Shown here: one piece after another, positions 1 to 9,925 of the stretch
Layout: each line of letters starts with the position of its first letter
How positions within the stretch are numbered: position 1 is the stretch's first letter
NCBI RefSeq assembly: GCF_004345265.1
Contig: NZ_SLUM01000003.1
Coordinates: 115,225-179,224, forward strand
From: Allofournierella massiliensis
GTDB taxonomy: Bacteria > Bacillota > Clostridia > Oscillospirales > Ruminococcaceae
Direction of reading: 5' to 3'
Length of the DNA stretch: 64,000 nucleotides
The notes under the pieces: generated by a model
Told to the model about the DNA's origin: nothing
Databases searched by the model: none
What the model saw: only the letters and a program-made list of their open reading frames with translations
Program-made: the position numbers and the translations under genes

Positions 1-14
1 TGCTGGCGGCAAAC

Positions 15-785
15 ATGGACGAAGCGGCCCTGTTTGCGGCGGTGGAAGAAATTCAAAACCAGGCGCCCCTCTATGAGGGGCCATTGTGCTATGGCGGCGG
101 CAGTGCCGTGGGCTGGGCGGTGGAATCTGCCGACCGGCTGGGTGCGCTGGCGGCGTTGTTTGACCCGGCACAAGGGCCTGCGGGCGCGGCGCTGCTTGCC
201 CCGGTGAGCGGGGAAGAGGATCTGGCCGCCGCCCGGGCATACTGGATGATGATGCGGGAGGAGCTGAGCGAAGCGGAGCGGGAAACGCATCCGGCCCGCT
301 TCTGTCTGGCCGAGGTGTGCAGCATCCGGAGTGCCGGTCTGCGCCTTGCCCCCGCCCACCGGCTGGTGATGGGGGTGCAGGGCCTGCCGCTGCTGGCGGC
401 CTTCCGCAGCTGGTGCGCCGGTCAAAGCGTGCGGCTGGAGGAGAGCCCGGTTCCCGGCTGCTCCGGGCGGCTGGACTTTGTGTACGGTGCCTGGCAGCGG
501 GCGGTGTGGCCTGTCGGGGGCCGCTGGCCGCTGGCGGCTGCCGTGCTGGAAGCCTTTTTGCAGGAGTATCTGCGGGCGAACCCCGCCTGCTTTGCCGACC
601 GGCTGGCCGATGAGGCCGAGCTGCGGGAGCTGGCGGCGGACGGCAACACCGGCGTGCTGCTGCATGAGACAAACGAGGATCTGTTCCGGGGCCTTGCGGG
701 GGCCGATTTTCTGCCCCTGGGGCTGTTTGCGCCCCTTGAGGCCCGGGAACAGCGGTACGAGCTGGAGTGCAGGTACATCCGCTGA
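15..785 (+). CDS. Hypothetical protein, possibly 5'-truncated by window edge
   Basis: The frame encodes 256 residues from the first ATG. It stays open to the left edge with no stop, so the true start may lie outside the window. The protein is rich in Ala, Leu and Gly and has no clear signal peptide, membrane segment or catalytic motif that I recognise. Codon use matches the GC-rich neighbours, which supports a real gene. A strong hairpin (823-846) with a T-only loop follows it, before the helicase gene. I cannot assign a function. Confidence 0.6.
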   Translation: MDEAALFAAVEEIQNQAPLYEGPLCYGGGSAVGWAVESADRLGALAALFDPAQGPAGAALLAPVSGEEDLAAARAYWMMMREELSEAERETHPARFCLAEVCSIRSAGLRLAPAHRLVMGVQGLPLLAAFRSWCAGQSVRLEESPVPGCSGRLDFVYGAWQRAVWPVGGRWPLAAAVLEAFLQEYLRANPACFADRLADEAELRELAADGNTGVLLHETNEDLFRGLAGADFLPLGLFAPLEAREQRYELECRYIR

Positions 786-822
786 CGGCGGGCCCCTGCG
801 CCCCGGCTTGTTTCAGGCAGGG

Positions 823-846
823 CCGCGCCCGTTTTTTCGGGCGCGG
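823..846. other. GC-rich hairpin between the first two genes
   Basis: Nine-base perfect arms (ccgcgcccg and cgggcgcgg) enclose a loop of six T. No T-run follows the right arm, so it is not a textbook terminator. It could slow read-through into the helicase gene or stabilise a transcript end. Confidence 0.45.
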
Positions 847-881
847 TGTTGCCGTTTGAACAAGCGATTATTTGGAGGACT

Positions 882-2626
<1,745 letters not shown>

Positions 2627-2630
<4 letters not shown>

Positions 2631-3460
2631 GCGGCTTTGTCTGCCCGGTGTGCGGCGGAAGGCTGACCGATGCGGGCGGCGCGGTGCGCTGCCCGGCCGG
2701 CCACAGCTTCGACCGGGCCAAAGAGGGGTATGTGAACCTGCTGCTTGTCAGCCGGATGCACAGCAAAATCCCCGGCGACAGCAAGGAGATGGTGGCCGCC
2801 CGCAACCGCTTTTTAAACGGGGGCGGCTACGCACCCTTCGCTGCCGAGCTGGCCCGCCTGTGCGCGGAGCTGGCCCGCAAAAAGGGCGGCGTGTTGCACA
2901 TTCTGGATGCGGGCTGCGGCGAGGGCTACTACGACGGAGCCATCTGCGCCGAGCTGGAGCGGCAGGGCCTGCCCTTCCGGCTGGCCGGGTTCGACATCAG
3001 CAAGGCGGCGGTGCGGCTGGCAGCCAAACGGAAGCTGCCGAATGCGGCCTTCGCGGTGGCCAGCAGCTTTGCCGCCCCGGTGGAAAGCGGCTGGGCGGAT
3101 GTGGTGCTGAACATCTTTTCCCCCTTTGCGGGGGAGGAGTTCCGCCGCTGCCTGGCCCCCGGCGGCCGGCTGATCTACGCGGTGCCCACGGCGGAGCATC
3201 TGATGGGCCTGAAGGACGTATTGTACGACGAGCCCTACGAGAATCCCTGCCAGCAGGTGGACTATCCGGGCTTTTCCCCCGCCGGGGAGACCCGGGCGGA
3301 GGACCGGATTACCGTGGAGGGGCAGGCCATCGGCGATCTGTTCGCCATGACCCCCTATTACTGGAAAACCCCGGCCGAGGGCAGCGCCCGTCTGGCCCGG
3401 CTGGAGCGGCTGGAAACCCCCATCGGGTTCCGCTTTTTGCTCTACGACCGGCAGGATTGA
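2627..3460 (+). CDS. rlmA: 23S rRNA (guanine-N1) methyltransferase, RlmA family
   Basis: The 277-residue protein begins with a treble-clef zinc finger (CPVC, then C and H in RCPAGHSF, residues 6-26), followed by a SAM-binding Rossmann domain with motif [12 protein letters not shown]. This order is diagnostic of RlmA-type enzymes that methylate a guanine in helix 35 of 23S rRNA; some family members are linked to macrolide tolerance. Whether it is the RlmA-I (G745) or RlmA-II (G748) type cannot be read from the sequence. It overlaps the helicase stop by ATGA, so coupled translation and a shared rRNA-related role are likely. Confidence 0.88.
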
Positions 3461-3475
3461 CAAAAAAGCATCATT

Positions 3476-3519
3476 TTGTTGCCGCTGCAACAAAGAGGTG
3501 CTTTTATTCGCCGTATAAT
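3476..3519 (+). promoter_or_regulatory. Promoter and palindromic operator of the flavodiiron gene
   Basis: TATAAT lies at 3514-3519. No good -35 hexamer is seen. Instead an inverted repeat TTTGTTGC/GCAACAAA (about 3476-3495) covers the -35 area, which suggests control by a DNA-binding protein. The transcript would have a leader of about 100 bases before the ATG at 3627. Confidence 0.5.
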
Positions 3520-3626
3520 AAGGTGTATTTTAAAAGAAGGAGTGCAAAGCGGCCGTTGGCCGCGGCGCGCACGGCAAATCATATCAACAAGGCGGCCAGC
3601 CCGCCCGATAAAGGAGAGACAGAACA

Positions 3627-4823
3627 ATGGGAGCATTACAGGCTAAGGAAAACATCTGGTGGGTCGGCGTACAGGACCCGGATCTGCGCGTGTTTGACAT
3701 CGTGATGTACAGCGAGTACGGCACCAGCTACAACGCCTATGTGGTGAAGGGCACCGAAAAGACCGCCGTGTTCGAGACCGTGAAGGCCAAGTTCTTCGAC
3801 CAGTATCTGGAGAACCTGAAAGAGGTCTGCGATCCCGCCACCATCGATTACATCGTGGTTGGCCACACCGAGCCCGACCATGCCGGCGGCGTGGAGAAGC
3901 TGCTGGCTCTGGCTCCCAACGCCACCGTTGTGGGCAGCGCCACCGCCCTGACCTTCCTGAAGGAGATCGTGAACCATCCCTTCAAGAGCCAGGCCGTGAC
4001 CGAGAAGGATCAGATCGACCTGGGCGGCATGCACCTGGAATTCCTGAGCGTGCCCTTCCTGCACTGGCCGGACAGCATGTACACCTACATCCCCGAGGCC
4101 AAGGCTCTGTTTACCGTGGACTCCTTCGGCTGCCACTACGCCGACGACCGGGTATTCAACGACCTGATCGAGGGCGACTTCGAGGCTGCCTACAAGTACT
4201 ACTTCGACAACATCATGGGCCCCTTCAAGCCCTTCGTGCTGAAGGCTCTGAACCGGATCAAGGATCTGGACATCGAGTTCATCGGCAACGGCCACGGCCC
4301 CGTGCTGCGCACCAACATCCAGCACTACTTCGATCTGTACCGCAAGTGGGCCACCCCCGTGAAGAAGGCTCCCGAGGATCGGAACGTGGTCATCGCCTAC
4401 GTTTCCGCCTACGGCTACACCAAGCAGCTGGCCGAGACCATCGCCGAGGGCCTGAAGGATGGCGGCGTGCAGCACATCCAGATGTTTGATCTGGTCACCG
4501 ACGACAACGCCGCTGCCAAGGCTGCGCTGCAGTCCTCCGACGGCTTCCTGCTGGGCAGCCCCACTCTGGTGGGCGACGCTCTGCCCCCCATCTACGAGAT
4601 GCTGGTGGGCCTGAACCCCATCATCCACCGCGGCCTGCCCGCCGCTGCCTTCGGCAGCTACGGCTGGAGCGGCGAGGCGGTTCCCAACCTGACCGCCCGC
4701 ATGGAGGCCCTGAAGCTGGGTCAGCCTCTGCCCGGCCTGAAGATCCGCTTCAAGCCCAGCGACGCCCAGCTGGCCGAGGCCCGTCAGTATGGCCGCGACT
4801 TCGCCGCCGCCGTGCTGAAGTAA
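3627..4823 (+). CDS. fprA: Flavodiiron protein (A-type flavoprotein)
   Basis: This 398-residue enzyme reduces O2 to water or NO to N2O in anaerobes, taking electrons from rubredoxin or similar donors. Residues 1-250 form a metallo-beta-lactamase-like diiron domain with the ligand motif GHTEPDHAGG, a conserved histidine in FLHWPDSMYTY, a bridging aspartate in FTVDSFG, and GNGHGPVLR. Residues ~255-398 form a flavodoxin domain (YVSAYGYTKQLAETIAEG, FGSYGWSGEAV). Length matches the family. AAGGAGAGA precedes the ATG. It is monocistronic, behind its own promoter and a terminator carrying an inserted palindrome. Its role would be protection from oxygen or nitrosative stress. Confidence 0.95.
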   Translation: MGALQAKENIWWVGVQDPDLRVFDIVMYSEYGTSYNAYVVKGTEKTAVFETVKAKFFDQYLENLKEVCDPATIDYIVVGHTEPDHAGGVEKLLALAPNATVVGSATALTFLKEIVNHPFKSQAVTEKDQIDLGGMHLEFLSVPFLHWPDSMYTYIPEAKALFTVDSFGCHYADDRVFNDLIEGDFEAAYKYYFDNIMGPFKPFVLKALNRIKDLDIEFIGNGHGPVLRTNIQHYFDLYRKWATPVKKAPEDRNVVIAYVSAYGYTKQLAETIAEGLKDGGVQHIQMFDLVTDDNAAAKAALQSSDGFLLGSPTLVGDALPPIYEMLVGLNPIIHRGLPAAAFGSYGWSGEAVPNLTARMEALKLGQPLPGLKIRFKPSDAQLAEARQYGRDFAAAVLK

Positions 4824-4842
4824 GCACAAGCCCAAAAGCAAG

Positions 4843-5160
4843 AAAAAAGAACCGATGCGTTAGCCGGTGTGGCATAAGAAAACGACGGTTCTGCCTTAGG
4901 ATTTTGGCGCACAAAATGTTCAAAGGGGCGGGCAAGCCACCAAGGCTTGCGCCGCCCCTTTTCGCACTTTCTGCATCCAAAATCCTGGGGCAGAACTGCA
5001 CAGCACCGGAAAAGGGCCGATTTTGATGGGAGTGCAAGGAAAAGACCCGCAGGCACCCTTGGTGGTTGTCAAGGGGCTTTGACGCTGCAATCCTGCAAAA
5101 GCGGCCCTTTTCCGGCGCTGTTTTCTTATGTCACCCCGGCTGTTTTGCATCGGTTTTTTT
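4843..5160. repeat. Large nested palindrome inside the loop of a terminator
   Basis: The outermost arms AAAAAAGAACCGATGC (from 4844) and GCATCGGTTTTTTT (to 5160) resemble the SDR gene terminator at 6171-6204. Inside are imperfect terminal inverted repeats, agccggtgtggcataagaaaa near 4862-4882 and its complement near 5121-5141. Between these lie two further long hairpins, 4891-4993 with an inner stem at 4923-4960, and 5001-5120. The unit can fold as a three-way junction. It looks like a small palindromic element inserted in the loop of the flavodiiron gene terminator. It accounts for most of the 528-base gap. Confidence 0.65.
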
Positions 5161-5238
5161 GTGCAGCAAGCGCAGTCAGATAAAGTGATACAGCGGTGTG
5201 GTATGTAGAAAAAAGCGGCCGGAAATTCTACGTTTTGC

Positions 5239-5270
5239 ACTTTGACTTCGATTGGTCAAAGTGGTATATT
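5239..5270 (+). promoter_or_regulatory. Promoter with overlapping operator for SDR gene
   Basis: TTGACT (5242-5247) and TATATT (5265-5270) are separated by 17 bases. A perfect inverted repeat, ACTTTGAC-N8-GTCAAAGT (5239-5262), covers the -35 box. This is the layout of a repressor operator, for example of a TetR- or MarR-type protein; no such gene is adjacent. Confidence 0.7.
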
Positions 5271-5351
5271 ACTCTACACTGCAAACGGACCCCTGCAAAA
5301 AGTGGAAAAAACTGCCCGGAAACGGCAGAAAGAAAAAGGAGATTGTTCAAC

Positions 5352-6143
5352 ATGAATCTGCGCGAAAAATACGGCGAATGGGGCATCGTTCTGGGTGCCA
5401 CCGAGGGCGTGGGCAAGGCATTCTGCGAGAAGCTGGCCCAGGGCGGCATGAACGTTGTGATGGTGGGCCGCCGGGAAGAGAAGCTGAAGGAGCTGGGCGA
5501 AAGCATCAAGCAGACCTACGGCGTGGACTACAAGGTGGTCAAGGCGGATTTTTCCACCCCCAACGCCACCGACGCCATCTTCGCCGCCACCGAAGGGCTG
5601 GACATGGGCTTCATGAGCTATGTGGCCTGCCTGCATTCCTTCGGCAAGATCCAGGATACCCCCTGGGAAAAGCATGAGGCGATGATCAATGTGAACGTGG
5701 TCACCTTCATGAAGTGCTTCTACCATTACATGAAGATCTTCGCCGCCCAGGACCGGGGCGCGGTGATCAATGTGTCCTCCATGACCGGCATCTCCAGCTC
5801 GCCCTGGAACGGCCAGTACGGCGCAGGCAAGGCCTTCATCCTGAAGATGACCGAGGCTGTTGCCTGCGAGGTGGAAAAGACCAACGTGGATGTGGAGGTC
5901 ATCACCCTGGGCACCACCCTCACCCCCAGCCTGCTGAGCAACCTGCCCGGCGGCCCGCAGGGCGAAGCGGTGATGAAGATCGCCCAGACCCCCGAAGAGG
6001 TGGTGGACGAGGCCTTCGAAAAGCTGGGCAAGGAATTCTCGGTCATTTCCGGCGAGCGCAACAAAAAGAGCGTGCAGGACTGGCGCGCCAACCACACCGC
6101 CGACGAGTACATCCGCTACATGGGCTCCTTCTATCAGGAATAA
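5352..6143 (+). CDS. Short-chain dehydrogenase/reductase
   Basis: The 263-residue protein has the classical SDR fold. The N-terminal nucleotide-binding glycine motif is GATEGVGKAF, and the catalytic Ser (in NVSSMTG, near 140) and YxxxK (YGAGK, near 156-160) are present. It would oxidise or reduce a carbonyl or hydroxyl using NAD(P)(H). The substrate cannot be read from sequence. An Arg pair after the second strand (VGRREEKLKE) suggests NADPH. I start at ATG 5352, after AAAAAGGA, rather than at upstream in-frame codons lying inside the promoter. It is a single gene with its own promoter, operator and terminator. Confidence 0.88.
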   Translation: MNLREKYGEWGIVLGATEGVGKAFCEKLAQGGMNVVMVGRREEKLKELGESIKQTYGVDYKVVKADFSTPNATDAIFAATEGLDMGFMSYVACLHSFGKIQDTPWEKHEAMINVNVVTFMKCFYHYMKIFAAQDRGAVINVSSMTGISSSPWNGQYGAGKAFILKMTEAVACEVEKTNVDVEVITLGTTLTPSLLSNLPGGPQGEAVMKIAQTPEEVVDEAFEKLGKEFSVISGERNKKSVQDWRANHTADEYIRYMGSFYQE

Positions 6144-6170
6144 GCACAGCAACCCCCAAACAAGCAAGCA

Positions 6171-6204
6171 AAAAGAACCGATGCAACCGCATCGGTTCTT
6201 TTTT
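6171..6204 (+). terminator. Intrinsic terminator of SDR gene
   Basis: A perfect 10-bp stem GAACCGATGC/GCATCGGTTC with a 4-base loop is followed by six T. Confidence 0.9.
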
Positions 6205-6219
6205 GTGGCGTTTGGGGAA

Positions 6220-6369
6220 TCAAAGATCGTCCGCGTCCTGCTGGGGCATCTCGCCGGGGATGGCGGGCATGCCGGTGTAGCTGCCCTCCGGGTCGTCCTT
6301 CGCGGGGCGGGCGGCCTTCAGCACCTGCTGCGCCGCCGGGGGGATGGGAACGGAATGCTGTTTTTTCAT
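6220..6369 (-). CDS. Small conserved-looking protein, 49 residues
   Basis: On the minus strand a strong AAGGAGG lies seven bases before the ATG at 6369, and the frame encodes 49 residues. The sequence starts MKKQHSVPIP and ends PEGSYTGMPAIPGE..QDADDL. A hydrophilic protein with a GSYTG-type segment and a C-terminal acidic QDADDL is a pattern I recall from short uncharacterised clostridial proteins; this is memory, not a search. It is divergent from the LCP-like gene and converges on the SDR terminator. The function is unknown. Confidence 0.6.
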   Translation of the reverse strand: MKKQHSVPIPPAAQQVLKAARPAKDDPEGSYTGMPAIPGEMPQQDADDL

Positions 6370-6447
6370 GGCAAAGCCTCCTTCTGGTATAGATTCTGCC
6401 CAAACAGCCCATGCTGTATGCGCAATCCATGAAAAGGAGCGATGTGC

Positions 6448-7512
6448 ATGCAAAGCGGCCCAAAGGCCTTCTGGCTTTCGTTTTTTCTCACTCTGGCCAT
6501 TCTCGTCCCGCTGCTGGGGGGCTTTGTGCTGTACGGCCTGTGGCAGCAAAGCACCGCCGCCCCCGCCCAGATCACCCAGAGCGGGGTGCCGGTGGCAAGT
6601 CCATCACAGGAAAACGACCACACCCTCTTCGTGGCGGTGGCCGCCGAGGAGCCCGGCTTCGTGCTGCTGCGGCTGGACGGAATGAACAATGTGATCCGCA
6701 TCTGCCCGGTGCCCGCGGTCAGCGTGGTATCCGCCCCCGGCGGGCCCACCCTTCTGCGGGACAGCTACTCCAGCGCCGGCCCCGGCCGGGCGGCAGAGCT
6801 GCTGAGCCAGACATTGAACATTCAGATCGACCGGTATCTGGCCATCACCCCGGCCAGCCTGGGCACTGCCTGGAACGGCATGGAGCCGCCCCGGGTGAAC
6901 CTGACCGGCCTGCTGGAGCCTCAGGAACTGGCGGCGCTGGGCCTTTCGGAGGATCCGGTGGTGAGCCTTGCGCCGGAGTCCGCTTCGGAATTTCTGGCAA
7001 AGCTGAAGGGCGAGGGCGTGCCGCCCGCCCGGCTGGAGCGCATCCGGGGCGCGGTGTGGGACGCGGCTCTGCGCCAGCAGCTGCCCGGCCTTTCCACCAC
7101 CCTGATCGAGGGGCTGCGCAAGGCCAGCAGCACCCTGCTTTCCAACCTGACCCTCACCGATCTGTACGACATGCAGGATACGCTGGAGTTTCTGGCCCGC
7201 CAGCAGGCCCAGGTGGAGGCCCAGGTGGTGCCCGGCCGGTGGGAAGGGGAGGAGCGCTACGAGTTCACCGAGGACAGCGTCGCCTTTGCCCGGAGCTGGT
7301 TTTGCCAGCGTGAGCAGGAAACGGAAAGCCCCGCGCTGGCAACGCCCGGGCCCTCGGCAGGCGCTGCCGGGGCAAGCCCCAGCCCGTCGGCGGGCCCCAC
7401 CGCCAGCCCTTCGGCACAGGCAGGGCCAAGCCCGTCGCCGGTCGGCAGTCCTTCTTCTTCCGCCAGCCCTGCGCCCCCGGTGAGCGGGGCCCCGGCGGGG
7501 GCGCTGGGATAA
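6448..7512 (+). CDS. Membrane-anchored LCP-like protein, probably degenerate
   Basis: The 354-residue protein has an N-terminal membrane anchor (about residues 8-32) and an extracytoplasmic domain. Its spacing resembles LytR-CpsA-Psr (LCP) phosphotransferases: a VAVAAEEPG strand, then an IRICPVPAV segment where LCP enzymes have their phosphate-binding Arg-Asp, then LNIQIDRYLAITP matching the GI.ID.Y motif. Several Arg and Asp residues expected in active LCP enzymes appear absent. The C-terminal ~65 residues are a Ser/Pro/Ala linker (PSPSAGPTASPS-like). I prefer ATG 6448 over 6442 because AGGAG is then 8 bases away. The gene ends one base before the convergent MocR-type gene. Confidence 0.55.
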   Translation: MQSGPKAFWLSFFLTLAILVPLLGGFVLYGLWQQSTAAPAQITQSGVPVASPSQENDHTLFVAVAAEEPGFVLLRLDGMNNVIRICPVPAVSVVSAPGGPTLLRDSYSSAGPGRAAELLSQTLNIQIDRYLAITPASLGTAWNGMEPPRVNLTGLLEPQELAALGLSEDPVVSLAPESASEFLAKLKGEGVPPARLERIRGAVWDAALRQQLPGLSTTLIEGLRKASSTLLSNLTLTDLYDMQDTLEFLARQQAQVEAQVVPGRWEGEERYEFTEDSVAFARSWFCQREQETESPALATPGPSAGAAGASPSPSAGPTASPSAQAGPSPSPVGSPSSSASPAPPVSGAPAGALG

Positions 7513-7513
7513 A

Positions 7514-8899
7514 TCAGGCCCAGAGCCGGGCCAGCAGAGCGGCCAGCGGTTCGATCTGGCCGTCCGCCAGTGCGCCGTAGCCGGCCACCAGCGTGTTCGG
7601 CGGGCAGGAAGCGGTGGTGCAGTATTCCGAAAGACCGGTGATCCGGATTCCCTCAGCCCGGGCACGGCGGACAAGCTCCGCTTCGCCCGGGCCGTTTTTT
7701 ACCTGCAAGAGCAGATGCAGGCCGGTGTGCTGGCCGGAAAAATGCAGCCGATCCGGCCCGAAGGCGGTGTCCAGCGCGCCGGTGAGGGCCTGCATCCGGG
7801 TGCGGTATTTTCCCCGGCAGCGGGCCAGATGGCGGGTGAAGTGGCCCTCCTGCAAAAATACCCGAAGCGTCTGCTGCTCAAACCGGCTCACGGTGGAGGA
7901 GTAAAAGCCGAACTGCTCCACAAAACGGGCCAGCAGGTCCCGGGGCAGCACCATGAAGGCGATGCGGATGCTGGGGGCAAGGCTGCGGGAGAAGGTGGAA
8001 AGATACACCACCGGCCCGCCGCTGCCCGCCATGCCCTGCAGGCTGGGCAGCGGGCGCAGGGCAAACCGGAACTCCGAGTCGTAGTCGTCCTCAAGGATGT
8101 ACCGCCCCGGGGCGGCCAACGCCCATTGCAGCAGGGCCGCCCGCCGCCCGGCGGGCATCACCGCGCCGGTGGGGAACTGGTGGCTGGGGGTCACATAGGC
8201 CAGCCGGGCATTGGTTTCGGCCAGCTTTTCCACCACAAGGCCCTGCCGGTCCACCGGAACCGGCACGCAGGGCACGCCGCTGCTTTGCAGAATGCGCCGG
8301 GTGCGGCCGTAGCCCGGGTCCTCCACCGCGGCCGGGCCCTCCACCAGCCGGGCCAGCAGACCCAGCAGATATTCCACACCGGCGCCCACCACGATCTGAT
8401 CCGGCGCGCAGTCCACCGCACGATAGGCGTGCAGATAATCTGCAATGGCGCTGCGCAGATCTTCGTCCCCCTGGGGGTGGCCGTGGCTCAGCAGCTGGGG
8501 CTGGGAATAAAGCAGCTCCTTCTGGATGCGGCCCCAGGTGCGGAAGGGGAAGAGGGCGGTGTCGATGCCGCCGGTGGAAAGGTCGTACCGCCACACCGGC
8601 GCCTCGGCGGGCCGGGGCGCGGGCGCGGGGCCGGGCAGAGCGGTTTTGGGGCCGGTGTAGTGCTGCACAAAAAAACCGGACCGGGGCCGTGCCTCCAGAT
8701 AGCCCTCCGCCACCAGCAGCTGGTAGGCGGTGTCCACCGTGTTCACGCTCACCGAAAGCTCCGCCGCAAGGCTGCGCTTGCCGGGCAGCCGCTCGCCGGG
8801 GGCCAGCTCCCCGTGGCGGATCTGGGCCACGATGGCCCGGTACAGCTGGTCATACAGCGGCCCGCCGGGGTCCGAGGCCGCAAAGGAAAGCTGAAACAT
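7514..8899 (-). CDS. MocR/PdxR-type regulator: GntR winged helix fused to aminotransferase-like domain
   Basis: The 461-residue protein has a GntR winged-helix domain (residues 1-80, with the helix region LAAELSVSVNTVDTAYQLL) and a class-I aminotransferase fold (about 110-461), including LEDDYDSEF and the STFSRSLAPSIRIAF segment that carries the PLP lysine position in relatives. There the catalytic lysine seems replaced or shifted (FSRSLAP), so I would not assume enzyme activity. MocR proteins sense PLP or related ligands and control vitamin B6 or amino-acid genes. It is divergent from an ECF S-component gene, with an inverted repeat between them, which suggests it controls vitamin uptake. 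Confidence 0.85.
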   Translation of the reverse strand: MFQLSFAASDPGGPLYDQLYRAIVAQIRHGELAPGERLPGKRSLAAELSVSVNTVDTAYQLLVAEGYLEARPRSGFFVQHYTGPKTALPGPAPAPRPAEAPVWRYDLSTGGIDTALFPFRTWGRIQKELLYSQPQLLSHGHPQGDEDLRSAIADYLHAYRAVDCAPDQIVVGAGVEYLLGLLARLVEGPAAVEDPGYGRTRRILQSSGVPCVPVPVDRQGLVVEKLAETNARLAYVTPSHQFPTGAVMPAGRRAALLQWALAAPGRYILEDDYDSEFRFALRPLPSLQGMAGSGGPVVYLSTFSRSLAPSIRIAFMVLPRDLLARFVEQFGFYSSTVSRFEQQTLRVFLQEGHFTRHLARCRGKYRTRMQALTGALDTAFGPDRLHFSGQHTGLHLLLQVKNGPGEAELVRRARAEGIRITGLSEYCTTASCPPNTLVAGYGALADGQIEPLAALLARLWA

Positions 8900-8940
8900 A
8901 TTCCGCAGCTCCTTTCTTTTTGCGCGTTAAAGTGATAAAA

Positions 8941-8999
8941 CTGACCCCATAAAAAAGTTCTGTTCTGGATATTATCATGGGGCCAGTATCCGGTATAAT
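8941..8999. promoter_or_regulatory. Divergent promoter region with candidate MocR operator
   Basis: CTGACCCCAT (8941-8950) and ATGGGGCCAG (8977-8986) form an inverted repeat with 9 of 10 matching positions. A TATAAT at 8994-8999 serves the ECF gene but has no recognisable -35 hexamer, as expected of an activator-dependent promoter. On the minus strand a GATAAT-like box lies between the arms. Confidence 0.5.
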
Positions 9000-9031
9000 A
9001 TGAGCATAGAGAACGGGGCGAAAAAAGTCAA

Positions 9032-9099
9032 GGCAATCCCGCACAATTCCGCAGGGTGGAGCGCGCCGGAGCCTGCGGAACCGGATGTGCGGTGGTGCC
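9032..9099. repeat. GGCAACACCGCAC-type palindromic repeat, short copy
   Basis: The left end ggcaatcccgcacaattccgca is mirrored by the right end tgcggaaccggatgtgcggtggtgcc. It shares its ends with the repeats at 18927, 23417 and 49384. It sits between the MocR operator and the ECF gene start. Confidence 0.5.
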
Positions 9100-9138
9100 G
9101 AAAAAACAAAAATCGCGGCCCCGCCGGGAGGCATACCT

Positions 9139-9711
9139 ATGGAAAAGAAATTTTGGAGCGTGCAGCGGCTGGCGGTGTTCGGTCTGATGAGCGCGCTGGT
9201 GTTCGCGTCCAGCTGGATGCAGATTCCCATTGGCGATGTGAGCCGGGTGCATCTGGGCAACGGCTTCTGCGCATTGACCGGCCTGTTGTTCGGGCCCTGG
9301 GTGGGCGGCCTTGCCAGCGGCATGGGCAGCATGCTGTTCGACTTCACCAACCCGCTGTACATTGCCGAGAGCTGGATCACCTTCCTGACCAAGTTCTTCA
9401 TCGGTTTTCTGGCCGGGCTCATCGCCCGCCGGGGCACGGGCAAAAGCCCGGCGGCCCAGCGCGTGTGGGATATTGTGGGCGCGGTGACCGGTACGCTGGC
9501 CTATGTGGTGCTGTATCTGGGCAAGAGCTTCATTGTGATGTATTTCATCGAGCGCCAGACCCTTGGCGCGGTGCAGGTGCAGCTGGTGACCAAGCTGCTG
9601 AGCAGCCTGATCAATGCGGGCGCCGGCGTGCTGGTGGCTGTGATCCTGGCCGGGGCGCTGCGCCCGGCCCTCAAGCGGGCGGGGCTGTTCCGCAAACAGC
9701 TTTTGTGCTGA
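9139..9711 (+). CDS. ECF transporter S component
   Basis: This 190-residue membrane protein has about six hydrophobic segments, and its N-terminus reads as an ECF substrate-binding (S) subunit: ALVFASSWMQIPIGD, then VHLGNGFCALTGLLFGPWVGGL. S components bind a vitamin or metal with high affinity and dock onto a shared EcfA/A'/T module encoded elsewhere. The divergent MocR-type regulator suggests vitamin B6 as the ligand, but that is inference from context. I start at ATG 9139, behind GGGAGGCATACCT. A strong hairpin follows at 9784-9816. Confidence 0.85.
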   Translation: MEKKFWSVQRLAVFGLMSALVFASSWMQIPIGDVSRVHLGNGFCALTGLLFGPWVGGLASGMGSMLFDFTNPLYIAESWITFLTKFFIGFLAGLIARRGTGKSPAAQRVWDIVGAVTGTLAYVVLYLGKSFIVMYFIERQTLGAVQVQLVTKLLSSLINAGAGVLVAVILAGALRPALKRAGLFRKQLLC

Positions 9712-9780
9712 GGCGGCTCACCGCACCGGAGAGGTTCCGGCACACGCCACTGGCTGAAAAATTGAATGGTTCCCCTTTCG

Positions 9781-9820
9781 AAAGGCGGGCCGCCGGGATT
9801 GTTCCGGCGGCCCGCCTTCG
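9781..9820 (+). terminator. GC-rich hairpin terminator after ECF gene
   Basis: A stem of 13-14 bp (ggcgggccgccggg with ccggcggcccgcc) has a 6-7-base loop and is followed by a T-poor tail. Confidence 0.65.
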
Positions 9821-9839
9821 CTGTTTCGACACCCCCTGT

Positions 9840-9867
9840 TTGACTTTTGCCCGCCTGCCACTATAAT
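9840..9867 (+). promoter_or_regulatory. Sigma-A promoter of the lipid kinase gene
   Basis: TTGACT (9840-9845) and TATAAT (9862-9867) with 16 bases between them. Confidence 0.8.
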
Positions 9868-9925
9868 AAAAGGTATCTTTGCATTCGGCCCGGTACCGGC
9901 GGGCCGGGGAACGGAGGGCACGGCA

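Noticed and set aside
3461..3626. The 100-base leader before the flavodiiron gene as a riboswitch
   Set aside because: I found no conserved riboswitch core or terminator/antiterminator pair. Only the palindromic operator is supported.
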